DNA of 64,000 bases from Wolfiporia cocos. Its lineage: Eukaryota; Basidiomycota; Agaricomycetes; Polyporales; Phaeolaceae. The first letter of the stretch is position 1, and every line of letters begins with the position of its first letter. Positions 1 to 12,514 of the stretch are shown piece by piece. Both the position numbers and the translations under genes were made by a program. The notes under the pieces were generated by a model, which saw only the letters and a list, made by a program, of their open reading frames with translations, was not told the origin of the DNA and did not search any database. Location: positions 930,001-994,000 of the forward strand of contig JACCLO010000014.1 of NCBI GenBank assembly GCA_029448655.1, in the 5' to 3' direction.

Positions 1-2944
1 AGACACATGATATCAGCTAGAACCTGATACATTGCGGATCTATGGGCATAGGGCTGTTGTACATGAAATGAGGGACACCGGTTGAGCAGGGATCCCTGGG
101 ATAAGGTCCGCGATAAAGCGGTTGAATGCTAAGTCCCTCTCTCCAGTGAGGCGTCAGTAGCAGATATTCGATAGTCCCTGTGCAGACTGTAACATTCTTC
201 AAGATCCTACAACTTGTACATGTGGTGTGCCCCTACATGCTGATCCACAAGTGCCAGCACAGCCACAGTGGAGTTTCAAAAAGCCATGCAAACTCACTGG
301 GACATTAACCCCAGTGAGAATCCAGTGTTTTTGAATGTAGCCAAGTGTATCAGATACATATGGCAGTATCCTTCAAATATAGCTCATTATATCAGGATTA
401 TGTATTCAGATCTAGCCTACTGTACACCAAAGTATCGACATATACTACCCAAATGCACCCCAGAAATATCCAAATCTACCTATGTCCATGCCCACTCCCC
501 ATTCACACCTGTTTCCTGCCCCCAATCCCTGATGCAGAAAACTGCTAGTTTTCATATGTTCACAGAATTGTATTGCATTCTGCAGTGTATGAATGAATAT
601 TTTAGGATACTTTGAAGTTATGAGATACGTACTCTTGGAAGTACACACATGTCAGGCACAGTGCATGGGTGCAATCTCATTGCCATGGTGGGGAACAACA
701 GGAAGGTGGTGGAGTGAGCCTAGACTGGAAGGTGGTGCAATATGCACCTGGTTATGGAAAAGGGGAGTGCAGTGTATATAGTCAAGGAACAAAAATGTAC
801 ATACCTTACACATTTGCTGAGATCCCATTACATTCAAAATATAGGAATGCCAGGCAGTAAGGCATAGCCGAAATAGGCACCACCTGAACTTCAACACATA
901 GCAGTCTGTTTGCCGTGGCAGTTACATCTCACAAGGAGAACAATTGCATACTGACTGAATGTAGGTAGACAAGACAAAACTAAAAACTAACAACTCAAGT
1001 ACTCACAGTGGGATGTCTACTCACATGTGGTCATTTGGCTCCTCTTGAAGCTGGAGGGGATGGTGTCGCCTCACCAAGACTCAGAGACCAACTATATATG
1101 AGAAAAGCATAGGGAGAAGATGAGATAGAGATAGATTGCACCATGCCATGAGCCTACTTATGTGTAGCAAGGGAAACAAAGTTCAAGGGGTAACAGAGTA
1201 GGTGAAGGAACCTAAAATGAAGCCATTAATGGAAAGTGACATAGTGACACTAGTGCTGCTAGGTAAGAGCACTACCATAAAGGGATGTGGCTACAATGCC
1301 ACAATGCCATGGGAAGACAAGGACTCAGATGGGAGCTGCATTATTGGCATAGACACATTTGCTGTATTCTTACATAAGAAATGAAAAGCTCAATGTGTGT
1401 GCAATGGCTCTGTTGCCCAACAAGCAAGCTCAAAACATGGCATGGCTGCAGTAGGCACCTTTGGTCAAAAAATGCAGATATCTCTTCAGGAATTGTTGAC
1501 TACAGCCACAAAAATACACCTTGTTCCTTTGTTATCAATTTTTATATATGGAGGTTCGAAGCATTGTGAGTTATAATTATTTTGGTAGGGGTATGGAGGG
1601 ATGCACATACAGCAGTGTGGCAGTATGAAAGTGTAACAATGTAAGTGCGTGGATCTGAAGCAATCTACGTACAGATCCATTATATGCAACTATCTTACGT
1701 GTACACAACGTCAACACGTTATGCAGAGGCCTTATGGTAAGATCTGTTGCTCGTTGGCACATGTCAATCTACTCATCAGGTCACATGAGCTGCTGGATAC
1801 ATTTCGATACGCTGAACTTTTGCGGATACATTTGGTTACATGAGGATTCATTTGGATATTTTTAATACATCGGATTTTCACTGGGCATTAACCTCAGGTC
1901 CTATCCCACTTTAACGGACACTCTACCCCACTCATCTTTACCTGACTTTTCACTACCACCGTTAGCTGCCACACATGTACTTAGTATACTGCCTGCGGGA
2001 TATAAATGGTTGTCTCTCTAGATCTCTCACTGATACAGTGATAGTAGCGATTAGATTGGCACGTGTGATATCGATCGGCTTCAACTGTGCCGTGCTGATC
2101 GGCGTCTGCGACGTGCGTCCATGACGGCGTTCTCGAGAACATGACTGCGTGCCCGCTCGCTGACCGAGACCTGTGCATATGGCCCCATCTCAAGGGCTCT
2201 TCTCTCGCTAATACGCCGCTCCTGCTAGCATGGTATCTACTGGTCTGTACGTCTGGATACCCACGTCAGACGGATCCACCCCACTCTATGTCACACTCAA
2301 TCTGCGACATCCTACAACCCCCCTACTCGGACTCGAGCAGCAGCGTTTCTCGTGCGTAGTGCAGACTGTAGGCTCTTTCGCATCTCTTGAAGATGGTAAT
2401 GTAGCCACATTTTGAATGCACGCGGTCTCTAGCGTCGCCTCCGGATAGCCTATGGCGAAATTTAGTGCGGCTTTTCATAGCATCCCTCCCTGGCTCTGGC
2501 CTTTCCATGGAATCGTACAAGGGCGATCATGGCTTTAAAACATTGCATGTCGTGATATCATATGTCAGCCTAGGGAACAAGATACCGGCTGCATGGGTGA
2601 TCTGGGTGAGCCAATATTGTGTGCAGTCCAGCAGACCTCAACATCGCTTCCTGGAGTCTAGTCGAGACTTTAAGCCGTACTGATCTTGCGCGGCTCTGAA
2701 AACAAATGTCCGATTGCATCTCGCGGTGACCCACTCTGGCGATGTAAATGATAACGGTAAACTCACGACTCCTCCCATTGGTACTGGTCATGAAATGGTG
2801 TTTAAAGCTAAACTGATTTTAGCAATCAAAAAATCCCAGCTAAAACGCGACGCTCCGGGTTGCTTCAAGCATTCTTTACATTGGAGCATGTGTCCCGATT
2901 ATTCTAGCATGCGTACACATTGCTGTCAAAGCTGAAGTCATCTA
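1..2944. other. Gene-free, partly AT-rich 5' region
   Basis: No exon chain or recognisable protein domain is visible on either strand. The first ~1.7 kb is visibly AT-richer than the rest of the window, and its open frames are short with no family resemblance. A small perfect stem (CACTGGG / CCCAGTG) lies at about 296-317, and a related string, CACTGGGCATTAACCTC, recurs near 1879. This could be a decayed mobile element or ordinary intergenic DNA. No terminal repeats or target-site duplications could be identified. Confidence 0.4.
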
Positions 2945-3746
2945 GATCGCCCAGATGCGCACGGCATCGCACTCGCGCTGTGCTCGCCTCAAGGCCTAGA
3001 AAGGCGAACGTCCAGCCACGCAACCCAAGGTCCGACGGCTGGCATCGCATACATACCAGGCGTACCTGCATTTCTAATTTCATTGCCAGCCACGCTTTGG
3101 GAGGCGCTGACACCGCCCGAGCGCCTGCAGAAAGGCCACCTCTTGGTTTGTACAACGGCATTGGCGTTTTTATCGACCCTGGTTGTACGTTCACGCTGCA
3201 TGCTCGGCGGGTCAATATTTGATGTTGCTACGTGCGATGAGAATGATGATGTGCACGGTGGGACGCTGCGTCATAGCTGATGCGGCAGTATCAATGGGTG
3301 TATGGCTGCGGCGCCCGTGCGTTCTTCGCCGCAAGACGGATAATTGAGCGCACGAAGCTTTCTTAGGAGAGGCGCTGTGGCTGACCGCGAATGCTTGCGA
3401 GTTGCCACCACGTCTCAGAATGTAAGATTCGTACATCGGCGCATTCGCGGACCAGAGATCAGGGCAGGGAAGGTGCTGTCATGATCATCAATGCCGATAT
3501 GATATGACATCTCGCGCTCATGCACCGCTGTTGTCGGTGAACCGTACTCCATGCGGTGATTTTCCTTCACTAATCATCCCTCGCTGCCAGGTTGCTGATG
3601 TGTGAGTAGACGCAAGAAGCTTCATGCTGTGCGCCGTGTTCTTATTATGTAAGTGCGGTTGCTGCGCAACGCCGTGAGGACGTGCTGATATATCAACGGT
3701 TGTGCAGACTCACAAGGGCCATTCTGCTCCACTCAGCTCTGCAGTT

Positions 3747-5614
3747 ATGCGTCGCGACAATCCCGACCCCCAATCACGCCGAGACAAGAGGAAGATGGCT
3801 AAAGCAAATGCTGCGAAACAACACACCCAGCAAGCTGCCGCCCCGTCGTTCATAGAGCATGATAAGGATTGTTTAGACGCGGCAAAGAAGACACAAGGAG
3901 CGGGAGAAGCTCTGCGTGATTCATCTTCAGCGTTGTCGGATCTTCGCGCGGTCGAACGAACCACGCCAGAGACGTCTGCAGTGGAAAGTGGGGTGGAGGG
4001 AGAAGCCGTGCCGAGGAGGCAGAACACGATGGAGGAGGCTGGGGAAGCACAGAAAGTCAGAGGTGCGCCATCTACACTCTAGAGAGACAACTGAAGTTAT
4101 GGACGGACATACACAGAGTCAGGCTGGAGACACATCGGACGTGTCCCAGGCGCTCCGGATCCAGCGCTGACGGAGAGCGACCCGTTCCCGAGGAGGCTTC
4201 TGCAGCTCCCAACGGAGGTCTGCGAGTGTATCATCGACTGGCAGTGGGATGATGTTTGGATGTTGCACAGATGCGCGCGTGTGTGCAAAGCGTGGACGCC
4301 GAGGTGTCGGTACTGGATGCAGCGGGTCGTCGCTCTATATAATCGGAACCACGTCCAAGGACATGCGAGGCGAGCGCGGGCACAGCCACATCTCCTCCAG
4401 CAGGCCAGATCAGTCTGGGTGACGGGTGGAGGGATGCAAGGCGAGCGGGTGCCAATTCCGCACCTGGGCACACTCGCTATCATGGCCGCGGCGAAGCTGC
4501 CACTCGTATGGCGCCTTGACATCCAGGATGCGATCTGGAAGCCGAGCGACTTCCATCCACTCATCTTTGTCCACCTCTCCGCATTTTCCTCTGTCACGAC
4601 GCTCAGGCTGAGTGACGTCACGTTCCCGAAGGTGCGCGAGTTTGGGCGTCTCGTCTGCGCACTTCCAAGCCTCGTTCTCCTCAGATGTGAAAATGTGCTA
4701 TTCACGAGCACGGTCCCCTGTGCGAGTCTTGCAATCACGCGCTGTCCGCCCTCTGTGAGGCTGACTGACCTGGTGATCTCCTCCTTCGACGAGACCTCCT
4801 CCAATGTTGAAGCCAACAGGGCACTGATTGAGCACTTATGTGCTGCGGGAGTAATTGCTGGCCTTCAGCGATTCGAGTTCTATGTCTGGGCATCTCCTGA
4901 CAGCAAGTATCTAGGTGCATACAGAGAGCCCATCCATGACATACAGAGAGCCCATCCATGAGTTACTCAAGCAGTGCAGCCTGTCTCTCCACAGTCTAGA
5001 ATTCTCTCCCGCTCTACAACTAGGCAAGGATCTTGAGGCGGACGTGATCTGTAGTACGATCGGTACGTTTATAACATGACTTCCACTCCCCGCGTGTATG
5101 CACATTTAATGCACACCCGTAACAGCATCTGTATTAGATCTCACGTGTTGCGACAGCCTGGAAAGAGTTGCTTTGTATGCCTTAGACTTCAAGGAGATCG
5201 GATATGCTTGGATGCGCCGCATTCTTGAAACCGATATATCGAAGAAGTTACGTGAAGTCTCGATTGTAATGGACCGGCCTCAATACAGCCAGGATGCGGA
5301 GGAGAACTTGCAAAGGACTGTATCCGCTCTCAAGGGAGATGTATGCCACCAACTTGACGAGCTGTTCTCCGACAAGGACTACGAGAAGCTCCGCCATGTC
5401 AACTTTGTGTTTTGGACAAATCCAGATGATCCCATACCGGATGCGACTGAGTGGGAATCCCTGCTCAAGGCCAACATGCCCAAATTGCATAAGCGAGGAG
5501 TCCTGCGGTGAGTGGGTACCTCTTTATGAAAATGCCATCTCATGGCCGTGCCTGACGCTCTACAGTGCTCGCGTGGATGTTTACATCAGCCTCTTTAATG
5601 AAGAATTTCTTTAA
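3747..5614 (+). pseudogene. F-box protein gene broken by a 22-bp tandem duplication
   Basis: F-box proteins usually act as substrate adaptors of SCF ubiquitin ligases. The ATG at 3747 opens a charged N-terminus. An intron at 4063-4122 joins in frame to an F-box at about residues 133-175 (LPTEVCECIIDW, then a Leu/Cys/Val-rich helix and CKAW). A leucine-patterned region of the kind seen in basidiomycete F-box/LRR-like families follows. A perfect 22-bp direct duplication (4918-4939 and 4940-4961) shifts the frame and makes TGA at 4959-4961, so the encoded product is about 384 residues. If one unit is skipped, the frame continues through introns near 5062-5124 and 5509-5564 to a stop at 5612-5614, which shows the intact ancestor. 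The duplication is either a real null allele or an assembly error. The F-box call is firm; its substrate is unknown. Confidence 0.72.
4918..4961 (+). repeat. Perfect 22-bp tandem duplication
   Basis: Positions 4918-4939 and 4940-4961 are identical. The unit begins CATACAGAG and ends CATCCATGA. Because 22 is not a multiple of three, it frameshifts the F-box gene and creates the stop at the end of the second unit. Confidence 0.95.
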
Positions 5615-7989
5615 GCTCGTAATGGTGCGAGTGCGCCCAATCATATGGCTGCCTTCCGTGATTGCACAGCTAGTGCCTAGCTCCCACAGCATCCTTCAGT
5701 GTGCATCACTCCCGTTCCTATATGTCTATGCTCTCTGTCCGGGTATCCATTATCTACGCATCTACGCATCTTTGGCTTACTACATAGTTACGCTACCGTG
5801 CCCCCTGCTGCCCCAACGCTTGACCGACTCACTCCGCCACGAATGTGCTACACCAGTTGCAGTAATCACAGGTCGCACATACAGGCATATAGATCAGGCA
5901 TTACACCAGACATCTCTGGATGTCAACTCGAGTTCATGAAAGCGATATAGTCGTGTACCAACTGCTCCTTGGGATTGTAGGTAAAGTGGATAACGAGCAA
6001 AACACGGATTAGGCGCACGCCGTCGTGACAATCCCAATTGGCAACGACATATTTAGATACGCCGCCATGATCTCACGGATTCACGTTACTATCTTCGCAA
6101 CATCGCATACTCACACCTGCCAGAAGCTCAGTCATATCCGTTCGATGCTTAATGCTTCCTTCCCGCATAGTTCAGCAGTCCGCAGTACTGCTCACTACTC
6201 CGCGCGATTGGCAACCGAGCCACTGAGCACTCCTCGCCCGCGCTTTCCTACGTAAGCCGGCATTCCACGGCTCGTACGGTAACAGCGGAATGCGGTCCAT
6301 GCCTTCTCGTCTATGTAATGGATCTGCCCGGTGGCAGTGCGAGGCGGGGAGACATATGCAGTGACGGCGATATCTCTGTAGCGGTGCGGGGGGGGAATGG
6401 TCGACTTTTAAGATTGTCTGTGGATTCTTCCAATCACTGAAAAGAAGCAATGAGAGTGAAGACGCAATATACAGGCGCGCGCCGAGCTAGCTTGAGCCGA
6501 TGGCATACTGTTGTAGTGTAGTATCACAGATCATCTACCGCGCCTCAACATTGAAGCTGTTCTTGCTGCTTGCGTGATGTGTTGATAATTGCTCGCCCCT
6601 ACTCCGATCGATGGCCTCTCTATACGATGAAAGCAGCTGTAAGGTACAACGCTGTGAGGTGCGGATGTTTTGGTTTGGCATACGGTACGGTATAGATGTA
6701 CTCCTGGTCCTGTGTTAACATATGCATAATGGCACAATTTGGCGTATCGCTCCTCTTCAATAGCGTGGACACACAGGTGAAGCAGGCTCGGCAATAATGC
6801 GAAGGGACCTGATTGTAACAACTGCAACCTGTGTTCATCGCAGATGGATGTCGCCCCTCAATGTCCTCAAGGCAAGCAACCGTCCCATACGTGATGCGCA
6901 TGCATCGAGTTGGGATGACGGCCCATCAACTCAATTGCGGCCCTATGACTCCGGAAGCAGTTCCAGACGTCGATGAAGATAATTCGTTTTTATCTAAATG
7001 ATCCACATCTCACACAAGTGAAGAAATCTGCGCCTGAAGTGGTATTTGACATATATGGTCGAGAGCCACAGGACAGATGGTTATGGCGACATTGACATGC
7101 ACATGATTGCACAAGAATGAGCTGAATATCGCTAGTTTCTGCATGTGCTGCAGACGAATCACCCCAGTATTATGGCAAGCAAGCCGTCTCTTACGCATCA
7201 AAGCGGGTGAGGTACATATGTTGACCTGTTTGCAGAATCCGGTGCAGTTGTGGGTTCAGAATAGCCGATGAAGATAAGAATGGAGGCAGCGTAGAGTTTG
7301 GAATCAACAGCCTTGCCACAGTCAATCGTAGATGCACATCTACGAGCTTGAATGGCGGATCATCGGCTACTACCCCCTAGCTCATGATGCAGTGCCAAGC
7401 ATTGACGAAGATGACCTGCTCCTGGTCCTGGTCATGGCGCTACTTGGTTGTTCAAAGACGCTGATGCACAGTAGCCTGTTTGTCGAATCCCTGGATTTCT
7501 AGAAATTCGTCTCGAGAAATTTGCGCATACCAAGGTTCTTGGACGGCTCTGAATAGATAACCCAGCCGTCACAGCCACTGCTGATACTACAAGACACGTC
7601 GTTGATATCACAATTCTTTCACTATATCCTCAGTCGCCGCAATATACAACTATGGGAGGCTGTACGCATGGTTGTTGACCTAAATATAGAGAGATTTTTA
7701 ACGAACGCTGTCCACATAGACTGCGTTCAAATGCTGCGTGAGCTGCGTCGAAGTCTGCGTGAGCTGCGCAATGTACGATTAGAGCAGCCCGGGTACGGCA
7801 TCCGTGGGTAGGAAATATTTGAAGCTGCGCAACGGTCCTTATATCCGCTTATCGAGTATCTCGGCTGAGTCTAGAGTGCCGCAGCTAGTGATATGTGTAA
7901 AACGCTGTCCACTGTACTTGCGCTAACGCTACTACAGCTTTCCTACCACCCTCTCCTGCCGCACTTCCCGTCTTTCATACAGTCAAACA
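5615..7989. other. Intergenic region between F-box locus and transcription factor
   Basis: The first ~0.7 kb belongs to duplicated block A. From 6290 to 7989 no exon chain or domain is visible. Just upstream of the transcription-factor ATG at 7990 there is a pyrimidine-rich stretch (about 7938-7985) typical of fungal 5' leaders. Confidence 0.5.
7734..7768 (+). repeat. Short direct repeat, CTGCGTGAGCTGCG twice
   Basis: The 14-mer occurs at 7734-7747 and 7755-7768, spaced 21 bp apart, about 220-260 bp upstream of the transcription-factor start. It could be a helically phased binding site or chance. Nothing else in the sequence decides this. Confidence 0.5.
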
Positions 7990-10900
7990 ATGCCGCCTAT
8001 GTCGGAGGACGAAGAGCACACTGGTTCTGAGAATTCGAATCGCAAGGAGATTAAGAGAAGACGCTTAAAGCGCACGCAGGCTTGCGACGGATGCAGACGG
8101 AAGAAAAGTGGGTTAATCAATCCTGATTATAATGCCTCTATCTTCGTTCTGACAGTGCTAAACAGTCAAATGTATGGTCTTAAATCTTGTTTATTTTCCG
8201 ACCGCTTTCAGACTTGTGTCTTTCAGGCGATGGCGGTCAAAAGCCTGGTCACCGATGCACTCATTGTACCACCTACAACAGCGACTGTACATACTCGGAA
8301 CCGAGCGATGTAAGGACATCTGTATGTCTCGAAGCAAAGCCTTATTGATATGATGCATCCTATGACTAGCGTTCGTTAACTAAAAGGTATGGGAAGCGTT
8401 CTTCAAAAGGGTCAGCTCTGCTCATTTCTTATTAGATATGTGACGGGCCTCGAATCCCGAATAGAGAAAATGGAACACTTGCTTGGTCAGGTAACTCGAG
8501 CGTATCTACCGTTCATTGGCGGTATGACTGTAATGAAAATCAGATGCATCAAGGAGCTAGTACCAACATTGCGGGACCGAGCTATCCACCCACCTCCCCG
8601 GGATCTGACATCTTGACATATGGAACGACCACCCTTGAACGCACTCCCGGAATTATGTACAGACACTCGAATATGGGGCAGGACTCCGCCTCTTACCTCG
8701 AGGCATCTGATCATGAGAACCTCGACTCCAGTGACGACGAGGCACCATATGGATATTCACTTGTACGGAGTCTCCGTCGACTACACGTGAGGCCAGATTC
8801 AGTCCGATTCCTTGGAAAATCGAGCAGCGCGACGTTAGTGGAAACAGCCTACCGCACCAAGACGGAAACTGGTGATAAGGTACATGGGGTTCACCAGCGC
8901 CCTCGCTTTTGGGCAGTTCATCCGGTAAATGCGACGTAGCTTCCTTCAGCCATCGAAGCTAACATACGCGACTAGTGGCTGATGCCAGAGCTGCAAAGAG
9001 AACCACCACCCTACCATCCTGAATCCTTCCCAGATGACGGGCTAATGCAAATGCTCATTGATTTGTACTTCACGAACGTCAATCCGTATCACCCACTGTT
9101 ACATCGGCCTACGTTCGAGAGAAACATTTCGAACCACATGCACTTACACGATGAGGACTTCGGCTCCACAGTACTACTAGTATGCGCAGTCGGGGCACGG
9201 TTTTCGGATGACGCCCGCGTATTCCTGCCGGGGTACGAGGATGACACGTTATCCCGCGGGTGGAGGTGGTACAAGGGGGTGCACATTGTGAACAAGCCTC
9301 CCTTCAGTCTCCCGCGTCTATACGACCTGCAAAAATGCTGCGTCAGTACACTATTATACCCTCGTTGATAGGTGCTCATGCTAGACTCTCTCGATCTTTA
9401 CTGATCTAGCTAACTGCACAATTCATGGAGGTAACGTACTCACCTCTAGAGAGCTGGAAAATCGTTGGACATGGCATCCGTCTCGCGCAAGACGTGGGAG
9501 CATACCACAAGAAGGTATACAACCGCGAGGATCGCGTCGAAGAAGAGCTATGGAAGCGAGCGTTTTGGTAATCGTCTGGCGTAAACTACAAGTCAAGTTG
9601 TTGTTCTCACGATAACAACGTAGGACGCTTACAATGATGGACAGATACATCAGCACCACTCTGGGCAGGTCTTGTGCAATGCAGGACGAGGAGTGAGTCA
9701 CGATCATTCGACACCAGCAATAGACTCTTAATCTGTCACAGCCTAGACCTTGACTTACTGCTTGAATGTGACGATGAGTACTGGACAAACTCGGACCTAG
9801 GGCTCGCATTCAAGCAGCCACAAGGAAAACCGTCGTACATCGAATACTTCAATTACCTGCTACGGCTCAGCCAGATCCTCGTGGGTGCGCAGCGCACGAT
9901 TGTAAGCCGCCTACTGTACGAGATCCTCGAACCATTTAGCCTATTGAATCAATTTCGCCGTGCCCGCTACAAGTATTCCAGCAGAAAATTACGATCAATG
10001 ATCGGTGTCACAGGACCAGAATGGGAAGAGAGGCTTGTGGCCGAGCTGGACTCAGCCCTCAACAGATGGATCGACACCGTCCCTAATCATCGTGCGTTAA
10101 ATAAACTGTATGCGGTCGTTAGTCCCAGAGGTTGATGTAACGCCGACCGTCATATATAGTGCGTTGGAATCCCGACGGAGAGGACAACCTGTTCTTCAAT
10201 CAGGCAGCGCAGCTCTACGTTGCCTTCTACCAGACCCAGATCTTTGTGCACCGCCAATTTGTACAAGCACCGCGCAAGCGATCTGCACAGTTTTCTCCAT
10301 CTTTAGCTATTTGCACGAATGCGGCGCGGTGTACCGTACACATTCTCGATCTGCAGTTCAAGCGAACAGGGTTCCGTACCTTCAACGATCAGGTGTGTCA
10401 GCGGCATCAATATTTGCTCGACATTGCGCCAGCATCGAACTAAAATGTGAATCCATCTCAGATCTCATTGTTCACGAGCGGGATTGTCCTTCTTCTTAAT
10501 ATTTGGAGCGCAAAAAGGTCCAGCGCTACTATCGACATTGCAAAGGAGATGGCGGACGTCCATACCTGCATGAATGAATTGGGAGCAGGCGAACATCGGT
10601 ATGTCTTCGCAGCATCTAGGTGATCGTGTTATAACGACCGTATGATCGGATAACGTGATCACAGCTGGCACCAATCTGGTAGAGTCTGGTGCGTTGTTGG
10701 ACATTGTAGTGCACAAGCTAGCTGTGCTCAAGCAGGATGTATCTCCATCTAGGGATGTTATGTATGGACTGATCTATGCAAGTAATTTGCCACTCCCGCA
10801 AACTTCAAGGCCCAGTCAAAAGCGCGCTGGGGATGATGATGGGAAGCAACGTACACCGATGACCGCTTCAATACCCGCGATAGGTCATTCTCCCATGAGC

Positions 10901-11605
10901 AACTTCGTTGGATCAAATGCAAACAACGCAGCTGCATCGTCGAACACGGAGCCTTCGGGACAACATCAATTGTCACATGTGGCATCTCCGGCAGAAACAC
11001 TCTTGGCTTCCGGAATGTCCAGTTCCATGATCTCATCGAATACTAAAGCGAATAACTTCGATGCGACGACTGTCTTTATACCAGGAATTCAAACGAAAGG
11101 CGTCTATTCAACAGCTAACTTTCCACAGATGAACAGCGCTGCTGATTCTCTAACCCAGCCAGCGTATGGTGCGCTCCCAGATGGTATGGTTATTCTACAT
11201 TCTCCCCTGACGCGCGTCGATGACGGCACAAAACGCAGCTTTTGACGAAGAAGGCGTGAACCCGGTGTTGTCATCGATATTCTCGGCGCCTGACAGCGAC
11301 GTTTGGAGCACCTTCTCCCAAGCAACGCCAGCCTCAGACACAGCCATGCAGCAAAGTACACCCTCGGTTGATGGCTCGCTGAAGGGCGCAACTGACCTGG
11401 TAGGGGAGACGCAGGAAATTGGATCGTCTGGATATGACAGCCTCATGGATATGTGGTCGTCAATGCCAACCAACTTCGAGTAAGCTGTTGGAACCGCCGT
11501 CAATTTGCCGCTGCTAATGAGAGGCGCAGTTGGGGAGATTGGGAGGCATATATGAGCAATATAGACGACTTCATGGGTGGCGGGTCGAGTTCTGGCGCAG
11601 GTTAG
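7990..11605 (+). CDS. Zn(II)2Cys6 transcription factor (Fungal_trans type), apparent frameshift
   Basis: Gal4-type fungal regulator expected to act in the nucleus; its targets are unknown. The ATG at 7990 leads an acidic then basic N-terminus. Removing the intron 8108-8211 gives the full cluster C-x2-C-x6-C-x12-C-x2-C-x6-C (CDGC, CTHC and the last Cys in SDC). A linker/coiled segment (GLESRIEKMEHLLGQ) follows. The middle-homology domain is spread over many exons, for example DLYFTNVNPYHPLLHRPTF near 9060-9115, LAQDVGAYHKK near 9485-9513 and CDDEYW near 9769. A Ser/Asn-rich region and an acidic tail (FDWGDWEAY) end at TAG 11603-11605. After the exon-like WHQSGRVW at 10666-10689 the frame must shift by one base at about 10690 to continue as ALLDIVVHKLAVL. 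The gene may therefore be inactive, spliced unusually, or carry a sequencing error. Several intron borders, especially 8310 to about 8415, are uncertain. Confidence 0.78.
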
Positions 11606-12514
11606 ACAGAAGGGAGAATAATGTCAGCTATAGACCAGGAGTTAAATTTTCCTTGCGTCATAATGCACAGTCAGGCATTGGTTGATCAGGGCATGACCAG
11701 TTCAGTCCAACAATCGAGGTGTCGTTATCGTTTCTTGCTTATAGCTGTCATAACTCACATTTCGAAACTCTATGTGAATGTCAGTCTCAACGTCCAATCA
11801 AAACGCCAGCTGATGCCAATTCCGCGGCTGGGCACACTCGCCATGTTGGATATGGGGAAGATGCCGCTCTTAACGTTGGAGGTGTCATCTGAAAGCTGAC
11901 TTTCCTCCGCTCCTCTTTGTAGTATAACGTCTCGTTGTTCGGCTAAACCATTCCCAGATTGGGAATATCATCTGAATTAGCCACAATGAGAGTGAACGCA
12001 TAGACCATTGGTTCTAGGAGCTTGCTCTCGAGCCTTGTTTTTATCATATGCTAAAATGTGCTATTCACAACCACAGTCTCCTGACTCGAATCCATAACAC
12101 AACTCAGCGTCTGGCAGAAATCGTGTACATATATCCTTGTATCACAATATGAGCTTGTAGCAGTTCCATGGACCCCGGACCCCATCTTGCCAGTGAGCGG
12201 CCATGAGATCGGCGATTGCCGACCTAATCTGCAATACCTTTCGCTGCTTCAGGCTTCGCATGGGTGCAAGCTGCTACTGCGTACAATAGCTGCCATCACC
12301 GCATTACTCAACTGGATATCTATAATGTGAGGCTATGGATATACTGATACCCGGAAAGAAAGGTCCCTCGTGATATGTCTGTACGTTTACAGCTGATCCG
12401 GCCCGCAATTGGTCCCGGAATAGACGGGATCGCAGGCGCTTGACACTTACTTACATAATGGGCGTTTACTTCCCCGCAAGCTAGCCACAACGTTGAAAGC
12501 TGGAAGTCCCCAGG
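11606..12514. other. Intergenic region with F-box relic
   Basis: Apart from the F-box fragment at about 11811-12115, no exon chain is visible. The final part before 12515 should contain the promoter of the short-chain dehydrogenase; no clear TATA box was seen. Confidence 0.5.
11811..12115 (+). pseudogene. Relic of an F-box gene (third copy)
   Basis: Translation near 11811-11898 gives PIPRLGTLAMLDMGKMPLL, matching PIPHLGTLAIMAAAKLPLV of the F-box gene at 4452-4508. The nucleotide run CTGGGCACACTCGC is shared. Similarity returns at the AAAATGTGCTATTCAC string (12053-12068, compare 4688-4703). No F-box and no continuous frame remain, and stops interrupt it (for example TGA at 11897). It is a decayed fragment in the same orientation as the other copies. 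Confidence 0.65.

Larger units (their letters stand above)
2945..6290 (+). repeat. Segmental duplication, copy A (F-box locus and flanks)
   Basis: This block contains the F-box gene with about 0.8 kb of 5' flank and 0.7 kb of 3' flank. It aligns by eye, in the same orientation, with 56125-57740. Matching landmarks include AGGCGTACCTG (3058 and 56237), TCATGCACCGCT (3519 and 56667), GTGAGTGGGTACCT at the last donor (5509 and 56896) and GATGTCAACTCGAGTTCA versus GATGCCAACTCGAGTTCA (5921 and 57338). Copy A is longer because copy B lacks the segment corresponding to about 3535-5300. The ends are where similarity fades by eye, so they are approximate. Confidence 0.7.

Noticed and set aside
268..615. 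115-codon plus-strand open frame as a gene
   Set aside because: It lies in AT-rich DNA, has overlapping frames on both strands, no domain, no splice partners and no family resemblance.
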